Part shown: positions 55,695-64,000 of the stretch, piece by piece
How positions within the stretch are numbered: the first letter of the stretch is position 1
How the letters are laid out: the number at the start of each line of letters is the position of its first letter
The notes under the pieces: model-generated
The model's input: the letters and a program-made list of their open reading frames with translations, nothing else
Told to the model about the DNA's origin: nothing
The model's database searches: none
Assembly: GCA_016776605.1 (NCBI GenBank)
Contig: JADHTB010000005.1
Location: 62,001-126,000 of the forward strand
Direction: 5' to 3'
DNA: 64,000 nt
Origin: Alphaproteobacteria bacterium
Lineage (GTDB): Bacteria > Pseudomonadota > Alphaproteobacteria > GCA-2731375
Made by a program: the position numbers and the translations under genes

Positions 55695-56831
55695 ATGATC
55701 CCAACTGACGAACAAGTCATGATCCGCGATATGGCCAGGGCTTTCGCGGCGGAACAGATCGCCCCCTATGCGGCGGAATGGGAAGAGACGGCGCATTTCC
55801 CACGGCACATCTTTACGGCCATGGGCAAACTGGGCCTGATGGGCATGACGGTGCCGGTGGAATGGGGCGGCTCCGGGCTGGACTATGTCACCTATGCCAT
55901 GGCATTGGAGGAAATCGCCGCTGGCGACGGCGCCGTGGCCATCGTGATGAGTGGCCATAACTCCGTTGGCTGCATGCCGATCCTGGAATATGGCACGGAT
56001 GGGCAAAAACAGCGCTATTTGCGTGCCCTGGCCCAGGGCGAGATCCTGTGCGCCTTTGCCCTGACCGAGGCCAAGGGCGGCTCGGACGCCGGCGCCTTGA
56101 CCACGCGGGCGGTGCGCGACGGGGACGGCTATGTCATCAATGGCAACAAGCAATTCATCACGACGGGCAAGAATGCCGAATTGACCCTGGTCTTCGCGGT
56201 CACCGATCCGGCGCAGGGCAAGCGCGGCATTTCCGCCTTTATCGTACCCACGGACACGCCCGGCTATGAGGTGGTGCGGTTGGAGGAGAAGATGGGCCTG
56301 AACGCGTCCGATACGGCGCAATTGGCCTTTAACGACATGCGCCTGCCCCACGATGCCCTGTTGGGCGCCGAGGGCCAGGGCTATCGCATCGCCCTGGGCA
56401 ACCTGGAAGGCGGCCGTATCGGGATCGCGGCGCAATCATTGGGCATGGCGCGGGCGGCCTATGAAGTGGCCCTGGCCTACGCCCAGGAACGGGAAGCCTT
56501 TGGCAAGCCGATCTTTGAGCATCAGGCTGTGGCCTTTCGCCTGGCCGACATGGCCACTCAATTAACCGCCGCGCGACAGTTGATCTGGCATGCGGCGGCC
56601 CTGCGTAGCGCCGGCCAGAAGTGCCTGACGGAAGCCTCCATGGCGAAATTGTTCGCCACGGATATGGCCGAAAAAGTCTGTTCCGATGCCATGCAGACCA
56701 TGGGGGGATATGGCTTTTTGCGCGATTTTCCCGTGGAACGCTATTACCGCGGGGTGCGCGGCGCCCGCATCTATGAAGGCACCAACGACATTCAGAAACT
56801 GGTCATCGCCCGCGACCTGGTGGCCGGTTGA
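55695..56831 (+). CDS. Acyl-CoA dehydrogenase
   Basis: FAD-dependent dehydrogenase of 378 residues. N-terminal TDEQVMIRDMARAFAAEQI, FAD/substrate loop CAFALTEAKGGSDAGAL, GRIGIAAQSLGMARAAYE, and a C-terminal catalytic-Glu segment YEGTNDIQKLVIARDL. In the badHI context it is most likely the cyclohexanecarboxyl-CoA or cyclohexenecarboxyl-CoA dehydrogenase (AliB-like) or a pimelyl-CoA dehydrogenase. ATG 55695 was preferred to a TTG nine bases upstream. End of the three-gene operon. Confidence 0.93.
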   Translation: MIPTDEQVMIRDMARAFAAEQIAPYAAEWEETAHFPRHIFTAMGKLGLMGMTVPVEWGGSGLDYVTYAMALEEIAAGDGAVAIVMSGHNSVGCMPILEYGTDGQKQRYLRALAQGEILCAFALTEAKGGSDAGALTTRAVRDGDGYVINGNKQFITTGKNAELTLVFAVTDPAQGKRGISAFIVPTDTPGYEVVRLEEKMGLNASDTAQLAFNDMRLPHDALLGAEGQGYRIALGNLEGGRIGIAAQSLGMARAAYEVALAYAQEREAFGKPIFEHQAVAFRLADMATQLTAARQLIWHAAALRSAGQKCLTEASMAKLFATDMAEKVCSDAMQTMGGYGFLRDFPVERYYRGVRGARIYEGTNDIQKLVIARDLVAG

Positions 56832-56932
56832 ACCCCCTCGTACACGGCACCCATGATCTGCTAAACTGTATTCCGGCCCTGGACGTTATTATCGGACGCC
56901 GGGGCCCAAGGGGAATAGGCGGGACATAGGGC

Positions 56933-59900
56933 ATGTATCTGGACGCGCGGCTTTGGCGCTTCATGGCGGGCTTACGCCATCGGCTGTTGGGGGCCGTGGC
57001 GCTTGGCCTGCTGGCGGCGGCGGTCGGGGTTGGCCGGCTGGTTCTGCTGGGCTGGCTGTTGGGCCTGGTTTTCGCTGGCGCATCGTTGGCTGAATTATGG
57101 GGACCCGTGGCCCTGACCGGCGGCGCCATGCTGTTGCGCGGCGCCCTGGAATACAGCCGCAACATGGTCGCCCACCGTACCGCGGCGCGGGTGCAGATTA
57201 CCCTGCGCCAACATCTGTATGAAAAAATCGTCCACCTGGGCCCGGCCTATTTCGGCCTGCAACGTACCGGCGACGTCCTGGTGTCCCTGGTCGAAGGCGT
57301 CGAACAGTTGGAGACCTATTTCGGCCAGTACCTGCCGCAACTGTTCGTGGCGGCCCTGACGCCGCTGTTGATCTTCGGCTTTATCGTTTTCCTGGACCCG
57401 GCCATCGCGTCCTGCCTGTTGCTGTTTGCCATACTGACCCTGGTGGCCCCATCCGCCTTTCATTTCTGGGACCGGCAAAGCGCCCGGGCGCGCGCCCGCG
57501 CCTACGGCGCCTTTGCCGCTGAATTTCTGGATTCCCTGCAAGGCCTGGGCACCCTGAAGGCCTTTGGTCAAAGCCATGTGCGGGCCAAAAGTCTGGCCGA
57601 CAAGGCCCATGAGCTGTTCCGCACCACCATGTGGGTGCTGGCCACCAACGCCCTGGGCCGGGGCATCACGGATACGGGCATCGCCCTGGGGGCGGCGGCG
57701 GCGTTAAGCCTGGGCGCCTGGCAAGTCAGCCAGGGGGAAACCGAATTATGGGTGCTGCTGGTGGTTTTGATGCTGGGGGTCGAGGTATTCCGGCCCTTGA
57801 GGGATCTGCGCAATCTGCTGCATCAGGGCATGGTCGGACAATCGGCGGCGGAAGGCATATTGGCCATTCTGGCGGCGGAGCCAAGCCTGCCCGATGACGG
57901 CGCCGGCACGCTCGCCCTCGACCAGGCCGCATCGGTGCAATTCAAGGCCGTGCGGTTCGCCTATCCCGGCGCCCGGCGCCCGGCCCATGATAATTTGGAT
58001 TTTACCGTTCAACCGGGTCAGCGGATTGGCATTGTCGGCCCCTCGGGCGCGGGTAAAACCACTATTCAACGGCTGTTGTTGCGTCTGTACGATCCCGATG
58101 CGGGGCAAATTCTGATCGCCGGGCAGGATATTCGCGGCCAATCCCTGGCCAGCCTGCGCCAGCAATTCGCCGTGGTGCAGCAGGATACCTATCTATTCTT
58201 TGGCTCTGTCGAGGATAACATTCGCCTGGGCAAACCGGACGCCACCTGGGCCGAGGTGCGGGCGGCGGCGCGGGCGGCCAATGCCACGGAATTCATCGCT
58301 GAGCTGCCCCAGGGCTATAACACCATCGTGGGCGAGCGGGGCTTGAAATTATCGGGGGGACAGCGCCAGCGCATCGCCATCGCCCGGGCCCTGTTGCGCG
58401 ACGCTCCGATTCTGGTGCTGGACGAGGCCCTATCCTCGGTCGATGCGGAAAACGAGGCGGTGATCCAACAGGCCCTTGACCGCCTGATGGAGGGCCGCAC
58501 CACATTGATCTTTGCCCACCGCCTGTCCAGCGTGATTGATGCCGACCGCATTTTGGTTTTGGACGACGGCCGGGTGGTGGAACAGGGCCGCCATGGCGAA
58601 CTGATGGCCCAGGGTGGCGCCTATTACCGCCTGATGGCGGCCCAGGCGCGGGATAAATCGGCCCCGGAGCAACGCCTGGATGAACTGATGGCGGCACCGG
58701 CCGCGGCGGACGCGCAGCAAACAATTGCGGATTTATCCCCGGACGCAGGGGCAAGCGACGCTATCCTGCGGGCCCGGCATCTGGGCTGGGCCGGCGCCTT
58801 TCGCATCCTGCTGGGACACGTGGCCCCGTGGAAGGGCCGCCTGATCCTGACCTTCATTTTCGGCGTCAGCCGGGTGGCCGCCTTTACCGGGATCGGCATC
58901 GTCGGCGCCCTGGCCGTGGCCGCCGTCAAGGCAGGGCTGCCCTATAGCTATCTGCTGTGGATCCTGGCGGCCATGGCACCGTTGGCCGGCATTCTGCATT
59001 GGCTGGAATCCTGGATTGCCCACGACATGGCTTTCCGCCTGTTAGCGGAAATGCGCATCGCACTGTTTGAAAAACTGGACCGTCTGGCGCCCGCCTATCT
59101 GCTGGGCCGGCGCACGGGCGATTTGGTCGCTGTCGCCACCCAGGACGTGGAAACCGTCGAATTCTTTTTCGCCCACACGGTGGCCCCCGCCTTTGTCGCC
59201 GTGCTGGTGCCGCTGCTGGTGCTGGCGACCCTGGGCTATTTCGGGGGCCCAATGGCATTGGCGCTGGCGCCCTTCCTGTTGGTGGTGGGGTTGAGCCCCT
59301 TTCTGATGCGTGGCCGGGTCGATCGTCTGGGTTCCGCCGCGCGGGAGGCGCTGGGCGAATTGAATGCCCATGCGGTGGACAGTATCCAGGGTTTGACCGA
59401 GGTCGTGGCCTTTCAGGCGGAAGCACGCCGCGGCGAAAGCTTCATGGCCCTGGCGCGGCAGCAGATCCAGGTGCGGCTGCCATTCTTTCGCGAGCTGACC
59501 GTGCAAACAGTGCTGTTGGAATTGGCCACGGGCCTGGGCGGCTTGGCGGTGGTGACGGTCGGCGCCCATCTGGTCAGCGCCGGCAGCTTGCCGGCCGGGT
59601 ATTTGCCCTTGCTGACCCTGTTGGCCATGGCGGCCTTTCTGCCAATCTCGGAGATCGCCAATATTGGCCGGCAACTGGCCGATACATTGGGTGCGACCCG
59701 GCGTCTGCATGCGGTTCATGCGGAGGCGGTGCCCGTCCAGGACGGCCCCGGCATCGTCCCGGCGAAAGCCGCCGGTCTGTCTTTCACGGATGTGACCTTC
59801 CGTTATGGGGGGAGCAAAACGCCGGCCCTCGAAAATGTCAGCTTCACCGTGCCCGTGGGCAGAACATTGGCCCTGGTCGGCCCATCGGGGGCCGGCAAAA

Positions 59901-60520
59901 CAACCATCGCCCATCTGTTCATGCGGTTCTGGGATCCTGATTCAGGGATCATCAAACTGGATGGTCATGACCTGACCGAATATCACCTGGACGAAATGCG
60001 CCGGCGCATCGCCCTGGTGGCCCAGGACACTTATCTGTTCAACGATAGCCTGGGCGCCAATATCCTGATTGCCCGGCCGGAGGCGAGCGCGGCCGAATTG
60101 GCCCAGGCAATCCAGCGGGCCGCCCTGGATGAATTCATCGCTGGTCTGCCCGAAGGCCTGGAGACCCCGGTGGGCGAGAGGGGCATGCGTCTGTCGGGCG
60201 GCCAGCGTCAGCGGGTCGCCATCGCGCGCGCCTTTCTGAAAGATGCGCCGGTGCTGATTTTAGACGAGGCGACCTCGCATCTGGATGCGGTCAACGAACA
60301 ACTGGTACGCGGCGCCCTGGATGACCTGATGACCGAACGCACCACCATCGTCATCGCCCACCGCCTGTCCACGGTGCGCGACGCCGATCACATCGTCGTC
60401 CTGGACAAGGGCAAGCTGATGGAGCAGGGCCGTCATGACGAACTGATCGCCATGGGCGGGCTGTACGCCCATCTGGTCGCCCGCCAAACCTCGGACGCGC
60501 GGACCGACGCCGCCGAATGA
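56933..60520 (+). CDS. Fused double ABC exporter (two TMD-NBD modules)
   Basis: One chain of 1,195 residues with two complete exporter halves. First half: membrane helices to about 310, NBD with GPSGAGKTT, LSGGQRQR, LVLDEALSSVD and FAHRLSSV. A linker rich in Ala, Gln and Asp follows (near 585-615). Second half: membrane region about 620-900, then GPSGAGKTT, LSGGQRQR, LILDEATSHLD and IAHRLSTV. Both catalytic sites look intact. Phrases such as GQYLPQLFVAALTPLL and EFLDSLQGLGTLKAFG resemble CydD-like exporters, usually two separate proteins. No cydAB is nearby. The substrate is unknown. Confidence 0.93.
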   Translation: MYLDARLWRFMAGLRHRLLGAVALGLLAAAVGVGRLVLLGWLLGLVFAGASLAELWGPVALTGGAMLLRGALEYSRNMVAHRTAARVQITLRQHLYEKIVHLGPAYFGLQRTGDVLVSLVEGVEQLETYFGQYLPQLFVAALTPLLIFGFIVFLDPAIASCLLLFAILTLVAPSAFHFWDRQSARARARAYGAFAAEFLDSLQGLGTLKAFGQSHVRAKSLADKAHELFRTTMWVLATNALGRGITDTGIALGAAAALSLGAWQVSQGETELWVLLVVLMLGVEVFRPLRDLRNLLHQGMVGQSAAEGILAILAAEPSLPDDGAGTLALDQAASVQFKAVRFAYPGARRPAHDNLDFTVQPGQRIGIVGPSGAGKTTIQRLLLRLYDPDAGQILIAGQDIRGQSLASLRQQFAVVQQDTYLFFGSVEDNIRLGKPDATWAEVRAAARAANATEFIAELPQGYNTIVGERGLKLSGGQRQRIAIARALLRDAPILVLDEALSSVDAENEAVIQQALDRLMEGRTTLIFAHRLSSVIDADRILVLDDGRVVEQGRHGELMAQGGAYYRLMAAQARDKSAPEQRLDELMAAPAAADAQQTIADLSPDAGASDAILRARHLGWAGAFRILLGHVAPWKGRLILTFIFGVSRVAAFTGIGIVGALAVAAVKAGLPYSYLLWILAAMAPLAGILHWLESWIAHDMAFRLLAEMRIALFEKLDRLAPAYLLGRRTGDLVAVATQDVETVEFFFAHTVAPAFVAVLVPLLVLATLGYFGGPMALALAPFLLVVGLSPFLMRGRVDRLGSAAREALGELNAHAVDSIQGLTEVVAFQAEARRGESFMALARQQIQVRLPFFRELTVQTVLLELATGLGGLAVVTVGAHLVSAGSLPAGYLPLLTLLAMAAFLPISEIANIGRQLADTLGATRRLHAVHAEAVPVQDGPGIVPAKAAGLSFTDVTFRYGGSKTPALENVSFTVPVGRTLALVGPSGAGKTTIAHLFMRFWDPDSGIIKLDGHDLTEYHLDEMRRRIALVAQDTYLFNDSLGANILIARPEASAAELAQAIQRAALDEFIAGLPEGLETPVGERGMRLSGGQRQRVAIARAFLKDAPVLILDEATSHLDAVNEQLVRGALDDLMTERTTIVIAHRLSTVRDADHIVVLDKGKLMEQGRHDELIAMGGLYAHLVARQTSDARTDAAE

Positions 60521-60588
60521 TGCTAGTTTGATAGCTTGGTTTGACTCGGCTACTCTGGTCGCAGGAAATCGAACAGAGGAATGCCGCC

Positions 60589-61419
60589 ATGGTGTTAAGC
60601 ACGGAACAGATCGAACAATTCAAGCGCGACGGCTATGTCCACCCCATAAGGGTGCTGGACCTTGCGGAAGCCGGGGCGCTGCGCCGCCAACTGGAAACTC
60701 AGGAAGCCAAGCAGGGCGGCCAACTGGAACCCGGCCAGCGCAGTAAATCCCACCTGTTGTTCAAATGGCTGGATGATCTGATCCGCGACCGCCGTATCCT
60801 TGACCCGGTTGAACAATTGATCGGCCCGGATATTCTTTGCTGGAATACCATCTTCTGGATCAAGGATGTGGGTTCCAAAAGTTTCGTTTCCTGGCATCAG
60901 GATACCCGGTATTGGGGCCTGTCCAGCGACCAGGTGGTCACCGCGTGGCTGGCGCTGTCGCCGGCCAGCATCGAAAGCGGCTGCATGCGCGTCATGCCGG
61001 GCACCCATAAGGGCGAGGTGTTGCACCATGAGGATCGCTATGACCCGGCCAACATGTTGACCCGTGGCCAGGAGCTGACCGAAGGCGTTGACGAAAATGC
61101 GGCCGTCTACATGCCGCTGGAGGTCGGCGAGCTGTCGATCCATAATTACCGCCTTGCCCATGCCTCGGGGGCCAATAACGCAGCCGACCGCCGCATCGGC
61201 ATTTCCATGCATTTCATGCCGACCGATACCCAGCAGATTGTCGGCAGCTGGGACAGTGCCGCCCTGGTGCGCGGCAACGATGCCCATGGCAATTTTACGC
61301 CGACACCGGTTCCCGGCACCGATTTCGACCCCGAGGCAATGGCCTTTCACGCCCGGGCGTCCGAGGCGGTCCGCGAGGTGCTTTACGTGGATGCCGCCAC
61401 CAATACCCAGAAACTGTAA
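60589..61419 (+). CDS. Phytanoyl-CoA dioxygenase (PhyH)-family oxygenase
   Basis: Fe(II)/2-oxoglutarate-dependent oxygenase of 276 residues. The iron ligands are H103 and D105 in SWHQDTRYW and H191 in RLAHASGAN; Arg 202 (DRRIGIS) is placed to bind 2-oxoglutarate. ATG 60589 has GAGGA with eight bases spacing, fixing the start. Substrates in this large family include fatty acyl-CoAs, and amino acid and ectoine-type compounds. It begins a compact run with deacetylase-like, GAF, hydrolase and flavin-monooxygenase genes. Confidence 0.9.
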   Translation: MVLSTEQIEQFKRDGYVHPIRVLDLAEAGALRRQLETQEAKQGGQLEPGQRSKSHLLFKWLDDLIRDRRILDPVEQLIGPDILCWNTIFWIKDVGSKSFVSWHQDTRYWGLSSDQVVTAWLALSPASIESGCMRVMPGTHKGEVLHHEDRYDPANMLTRGQELTEGVDENAAVYMPLEVGELSIHNYRLAHASGANNAADRRIGISMHFMPTDTQQIVGSWDSAALVRGNDAHGNFTPTPVPGTDFDPEAMAFHARASEAVREVLYVDAATNTQKL

Positions 61420-61445
61420 TTACCCGTGCCCGGAGTTTGACCGCC

Positions 61446-62300
61446 ATGACCCCCTGGAAGCTGCCGGGCGAGGCCCGCCTTGCCCTCTCTATTGTGGTGA
61501 ACGTCGAGGAAGGCTCTGAAATGAGCATCGCCGAGGGCGACCGCGGCCCGGAAGTGGTCGATGAACTGGGCGTGGCGATCCACAAGCCGATCCGAAATTA
61601 CGCCAACGAAAGCAATTATCAATACGGCCTGAAGGCCGGCGCGCCCCGAATCATGAAGCTGTTGAATGAATTCGGCATCACCGCCACCTTTACCGCCGCC
61701 GCCCAGGCCCTGGAAAAGGCCCCGGATCTGACCAGGGCAATTGTCGCGGGCGGGCACGAGGTTTGCAGCCACGGCTGGCGCTGGATCCATCAATTCCAGA
61801 TGGACGAGGATACCGAACGGGCCTTTATCCGCAAGGCCGTTACCTCGATCGAAGCCAGCACCGGCGTCCGGCCCTATGGCTGGCTGTCGCGCTATTTGCT
61901 GACCGACAACACCCGGCGCCTGTTGGTGGAGGAAGGCTTCACCTATCACATGGATGATTTTTCCGATGACCGGCCGTTCTGGGACAGCAGCCATGAAAAG
62001 CCCATTGTGATCCTGCCCTATGCCTTGGACTCCAATGACATGAAGATGTGGACCGCGCCGTCGCTGACGCCTGGCGATTGGCTGCAATACGCCACCGACA
62101 GCTTTGATTGGCTGTATCGGGAGGGCGCCGAAGATCCGCAGATGATGTCGTTCGGCCTGCATTTGCGGATCATCGGACGGCCGGGCCGGATCGGTTATCT
62201 GGAGAAATTCCTGCAACACGTCGCGGCCAGGCCCGATGTCTGGGTGGCGACCCGGCAGCAGATCGCGGAAAACTGGGCCGCGCAGAACCCGGCTCCGTGA
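61446..62300 (+). CDS. Polysaccharide-deacetylase-like hydrolase, PuuE-type
   Basis: 284-residue NodB-fold protein. ALSIVVNVEEGSE in place of the classic TFDDG, GHEVCSHGWRWIHQF and GWLSRYLLTDNTRRLL follow the PuuE (cofactor-independent allantoinase) pattern rather than chitin deacetylases. It would open a cyclic ureide or remove an N-acyl group. No other purine-catabolism gene is in the window, so allantoinase activity is unproven. GGAG lies 10 bases before ATG 61446. Stop overlaps the next start (GTGA). Confidence 0.85.
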   Translation: MTPWKLPGEARLALSIVVNVEEGSEMSIAEGDRGPEVVDELGVAIHKPIRNYANESNYQYGLKAGAPRIMKLLNEFGITATFTAAAQALEKAPDLTRAIVAGGHEVCSHGWRWIHQFQMDEDTERAFIRKAVTSIEASTGVRPYGWLSRYLLTDNTRRLLVEEGFTYHMDDFSDDRPFWDSSHEKPIVILPYALDSNDMKMWTAPSLTPGDWLQYATDSFDWLYREGAEDPQMMSFGLHLRIIGRPGRIGYLEKFLQHVAARPDVWVATRQQIAENWAAQNPAP

Positions 62301-62908
62301 TCGGTCCCGAAGTGGGGGATGTTGTTCCCAACAGCTTGTCAGACGATCCCTGGGACGAAATGGCACGGGCCGCCCAGGCGGCTGCAAATGCGGCGGACGC
62401 CGAAGCGGCATTGCGTGAAATCGTCCGTGCCGCCTTGCGCATCACCGGCGATGGGGCAGCCCATCTGCGTCCGGGCGCGTTGCAGCCAGGTGAGCGGCAT
62501 TTTCATGTCTCCGGCGTTTTTATGGTCAGCCCGGACGAGACTTCGCATTTGTTGATCGCCGAGTGGGGCTTTCCAGCGGAACAGCATCGCCTGCATTACC
62601 CATTGGATACGGGCCATCCGGGCTGGGTCTGGAAAAACCAACAGGCCCTGATCCTGGAAAATACCGACCAGCATGCGGATTTCGTGCAAATCCTGAAAAC
62701 GGCGCGCATGGGCTCCGCCCTCTATGCGCCCATGCTCTGGCAGGGTAAATTCATCGGGCAACTGCTGACCGCCGCCCAGGCCCGCAATACCTACGCCCCG
62801 CCGGACCTGGTCCGGCTACAGGCCTTGGCCGGGATGGCGGCGGCGGCATTTATGGCCAAGGACGGCCCAGGGCAGCTGGCGCGAATTTGGCGGGAAGCAA
62901 GGAGTTAG
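62297..62908 (+). CDS. GAF-domain protein
   Basis: About 203 residues. GTG 62297 overlaps the preceding TGA (GTGA), giving translational coupling; the long frame from 62108 lies inside the deacetylase gene and is rejected. The main domain spans about 30-190: HFHVSGVFMVSPDETSHLLIAEWGFPAEQHR, GHPGWVWKNQQAL, LYAPMLWQGKFIGQLLTAA, matching GAF sensory/ligand-binding domains. No output domain follows, so it may bind a metabolite or act with a partner. The next gene starts four bases after its stop. Confidence 0.82.
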   Translation: MIGPEVGDVVPNSLSDDPWDEMARAAQAAANAADAEAALREIVRAALRITGDGAAHLRPGALQPGERHFHVSGVFMVSPDETSHLLIAEWGFPAEQHRLHYPLDTGHPGWVWKNQQALILENTDQHADFVQILKTARMGSALYAPMLWQGKFIGQLLTAAQARNTYAPPDLVRLQALAGMAAAAFMAKDGPGQLARIWREARS

Positions 62909-62911
62909 AGC

Positions 62912-63745
62912 ATGGCTAAGGAATACCAGGTCGAGGGCGGCGGCGGCGTGCGCCTGTGGGCGGGGGAATGGGGCAATCCATCCGGCCCGGCAATCCTGTT
63001 CATCCATGGTTTCATGCAATGTCATTTATCCTGGCAGGCGCAACTTGAAAGTGATCTGGCCAAGGACTTCCGTATGATTGCCATCGATGCCCGTGGCCAC
63101 GGGCAATCGGACAAACCCGATGATAAGAGCGCCTATCAGGATGGCAAACATTGGGCCGACGATATTGCCGCTGTCATCAAACAATTGAATTTGCACAAAC
63201 CGGTCTTGGTGGGATGGTCCTATGGCGGCCTGATCATGCTGGATTATTGCCAACGATACGGCTGCGATGACATTTCCGGCATCAATTTCGTGGCTGCCGC
63301 GGTGCGCAGGGTCACGGACAGCAATGCCCCGCCACCAACAATTCCCAAGGCGCGGGCTGATCTGTTGTCGGAACATCTGCTGACACGAATTTCCGGCACC
63401 AGGGCTTTCCTGCGGGCCTGTACAGCCAAGCCCGTGGATCAAGACACGTTCGAGACCTGGCTGGCCTTCAACATGTTGGTGCCGCGCCATGTCCGCCACG
63501 CGATGTTCGATCGGGAATTGGATTTCGATCCCGTCCTGGATGCTTTATCGGTGCCCGCCCTGGTCACCTATTGCACGGCGGATGCGCTGGTTTTGCCGCA
63601 TATGGGCAAGCACGCCATGGCGCATATTCCCAACGCCACGGCGTCGATCTATCAGGACATCGGGCATTCGCCATTTTTCGAAGACAGCGCACGTTTCAAC
63701 GCGGAATTAGGTGATTTTGTCCGCCAGATTAACCGTTCCGCCTAA
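62912..63745 (+). CDS. Alpha/beta-fold hydrolase
   Basis: 277 residues. ILFIHGFMQCHLSWQ is the oxyanion hole region; nucleophile Ser 103 is in GWSYGGLIML, the acid is probably the Asp in TYCTADALVLPH, and catalytic His 252 is in IGHSPFFED. Acts on esters, lactones, epoxides or haloalkanes; class cannot be decided. It is tightly packed behind the GAF protein and before the luciferase-like gene. Confidence 0.9.
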   Translation: MAKEYQVEGGGGVRLWAGEWGNPSGPAILFIHGFMQCHLSWQAQLESDLAKDFRMIAIDARGHGQSDKPDDKSAYQDGKHWADDIAAVIKQLNLHKPVLVGWSYGGLIMLDYCQRYGCDDISGINFVAAAVRRVTDSNAPPPTIPKARADLLSEHLLTRISGTRAFLRACTAKPVDQDTFETWLAFNMLVPRHVRHAMFDRELDFDPVLDALSVPALVTYCTADALVLPHMGKHAMAHIPNATASIYQDIGHSPFFEDSARFNAELGDFVRQINRSA

Positions 63746-63824
63746 TCGCAATAGTTGACCTTCCCGGCTCGACATGTTGCATTAGCGGTAATCGAGCTTT
63801 TAGAAAAACAATAAGGATCGCCAA

Positions 63825-64000
63825 ATGCATGTTGGAATGACAACCTTTTTCCAAAACTTGAGCGGCACCCATACGGACCGCGAAGTTTATCAGCATGAAT
63901 TGTCCCTGGCCGATATGGCCGAACCGCTGGGATTCGAAAGCATTTGGACGGCGGAACATCATTTTGACAATTATACCATGTGCCCCAACCCGTTGCAGTT
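63825..64000 (+). CDS. Luciferase-like flavin monooxygenase (5' part, cut by window)
   Basis: N-terminal 58 codons of a bacterial-luciferase-family flavin oxidoreductase: MHVGMTTFFQNLSGTHTD, YQHELSLADMAEPLGFESIW, then TAEHHF, the diagnostic motif of the family. AAGGA lies about eight bases before the ATG. The gene runs beyond the window, so the length and substrate remain unknown. It may form an operon with the preceding hydrolase. Confidence 0.88.
   Translation, partial: MHVGMTTFFQNLSGTHTDREVYQHELSLADMAEPLGFESIWTAEHHFDNYTMCPNPLQ

Noticed and set aside
62108-62296. Upstream extension of the GAF-protein frame
   Set aside because: Lies inside the deacetylase-like gene and has shadow composition; GTG at 62297 overlaps the upstream stop.
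63729-63962. Minus-strand ORF over the luciferase-like gene
   Set aside because: Antisense to the recognisable TAEHHF motif.

Overview
The window comes from an aerobic, GC-rich alphaproteobacterium, most likely a Rhodospirillales-type marine or soil organism. The grounds are the gene order Suv3-like helicase / S4 protein / FdxA / CarD / RpoH, the metXW pair, a 1,000-residue GlnE, and many acyl-CoA and Liv-type transport genes. No rRNA, tRNA, CRISPR array, phage or transposase gene was seen. Family and organism calls are by-eye recognition only; no search was run.

Layout. 1-4.1 kb: metX-metW (methionine) converging on a full-length methylmalonyl-CoA mutase. 4.2-12.4 kb: housekeeping and regulation (EEP hydrolase, RNA helicase, S4 protein, envelope protein, TerB protein, ferredoxin, CarD with a histone-like tail, RpoH). 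12.4-19 kb: glnE, then an enoyl-CoA hydratase with a split B12-dependent acyl-CoA mutase and a flavin-binding protein. 19-24 kb: DUF1223 protein, aconitase, SDR. 24-32.8 kb: a complete Liv-type ABC importer (livG, H, M, binding protein, livF) carrying an acyl-CoA synthetase inside it and followed by a PaaK-like ligase, which suggests uptake and CoA activation of a carboxylic acid. 32.8-41 kb: a 259-bp palindromic MITE-like element, an MFS carrier, a thiolase-like/DUF35/SDR trio, a small secreted Gly-Ala/Gly-Asp protein with an in-frame amber codon, an acyl-CoA ligase, an EVE protein and gpsA. 41-50.4 kb: amidase, AsmA, enoyl-CoA hydratase, and a minus-strand run of GmhB, hydroxyacid dehydrogenase, HpcH-type aldolase, Ldh-type dehydrogenase and SDR. 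50.5-64 kb: sulfatase, amidohydrolase, lactonase-like MBL protein, a badH-badI-acyl-CoA dehydrogenase operon (alicyclic acid ring opening), a fused double ABC exporter, and a PhyH / deacetylase / GAF / hydrolase / luciferase-like run that leaves the window.

The shared theme is CoA-thioester catabolism: import, ligation, dehydrogenation, hydration, ring cleavage, and B12-dependent rearrangement feeding the TCA cycle.

The most unusual non-coding feature is a family of eight palindromic repeats at gene 3' ends. Most have CTAG termini that supply the stop codons of the flanking genes. Next are the 259-bp near-perfect palindrome with a 3-bp flanking duplication, and the amber-interrupted secreted protein.
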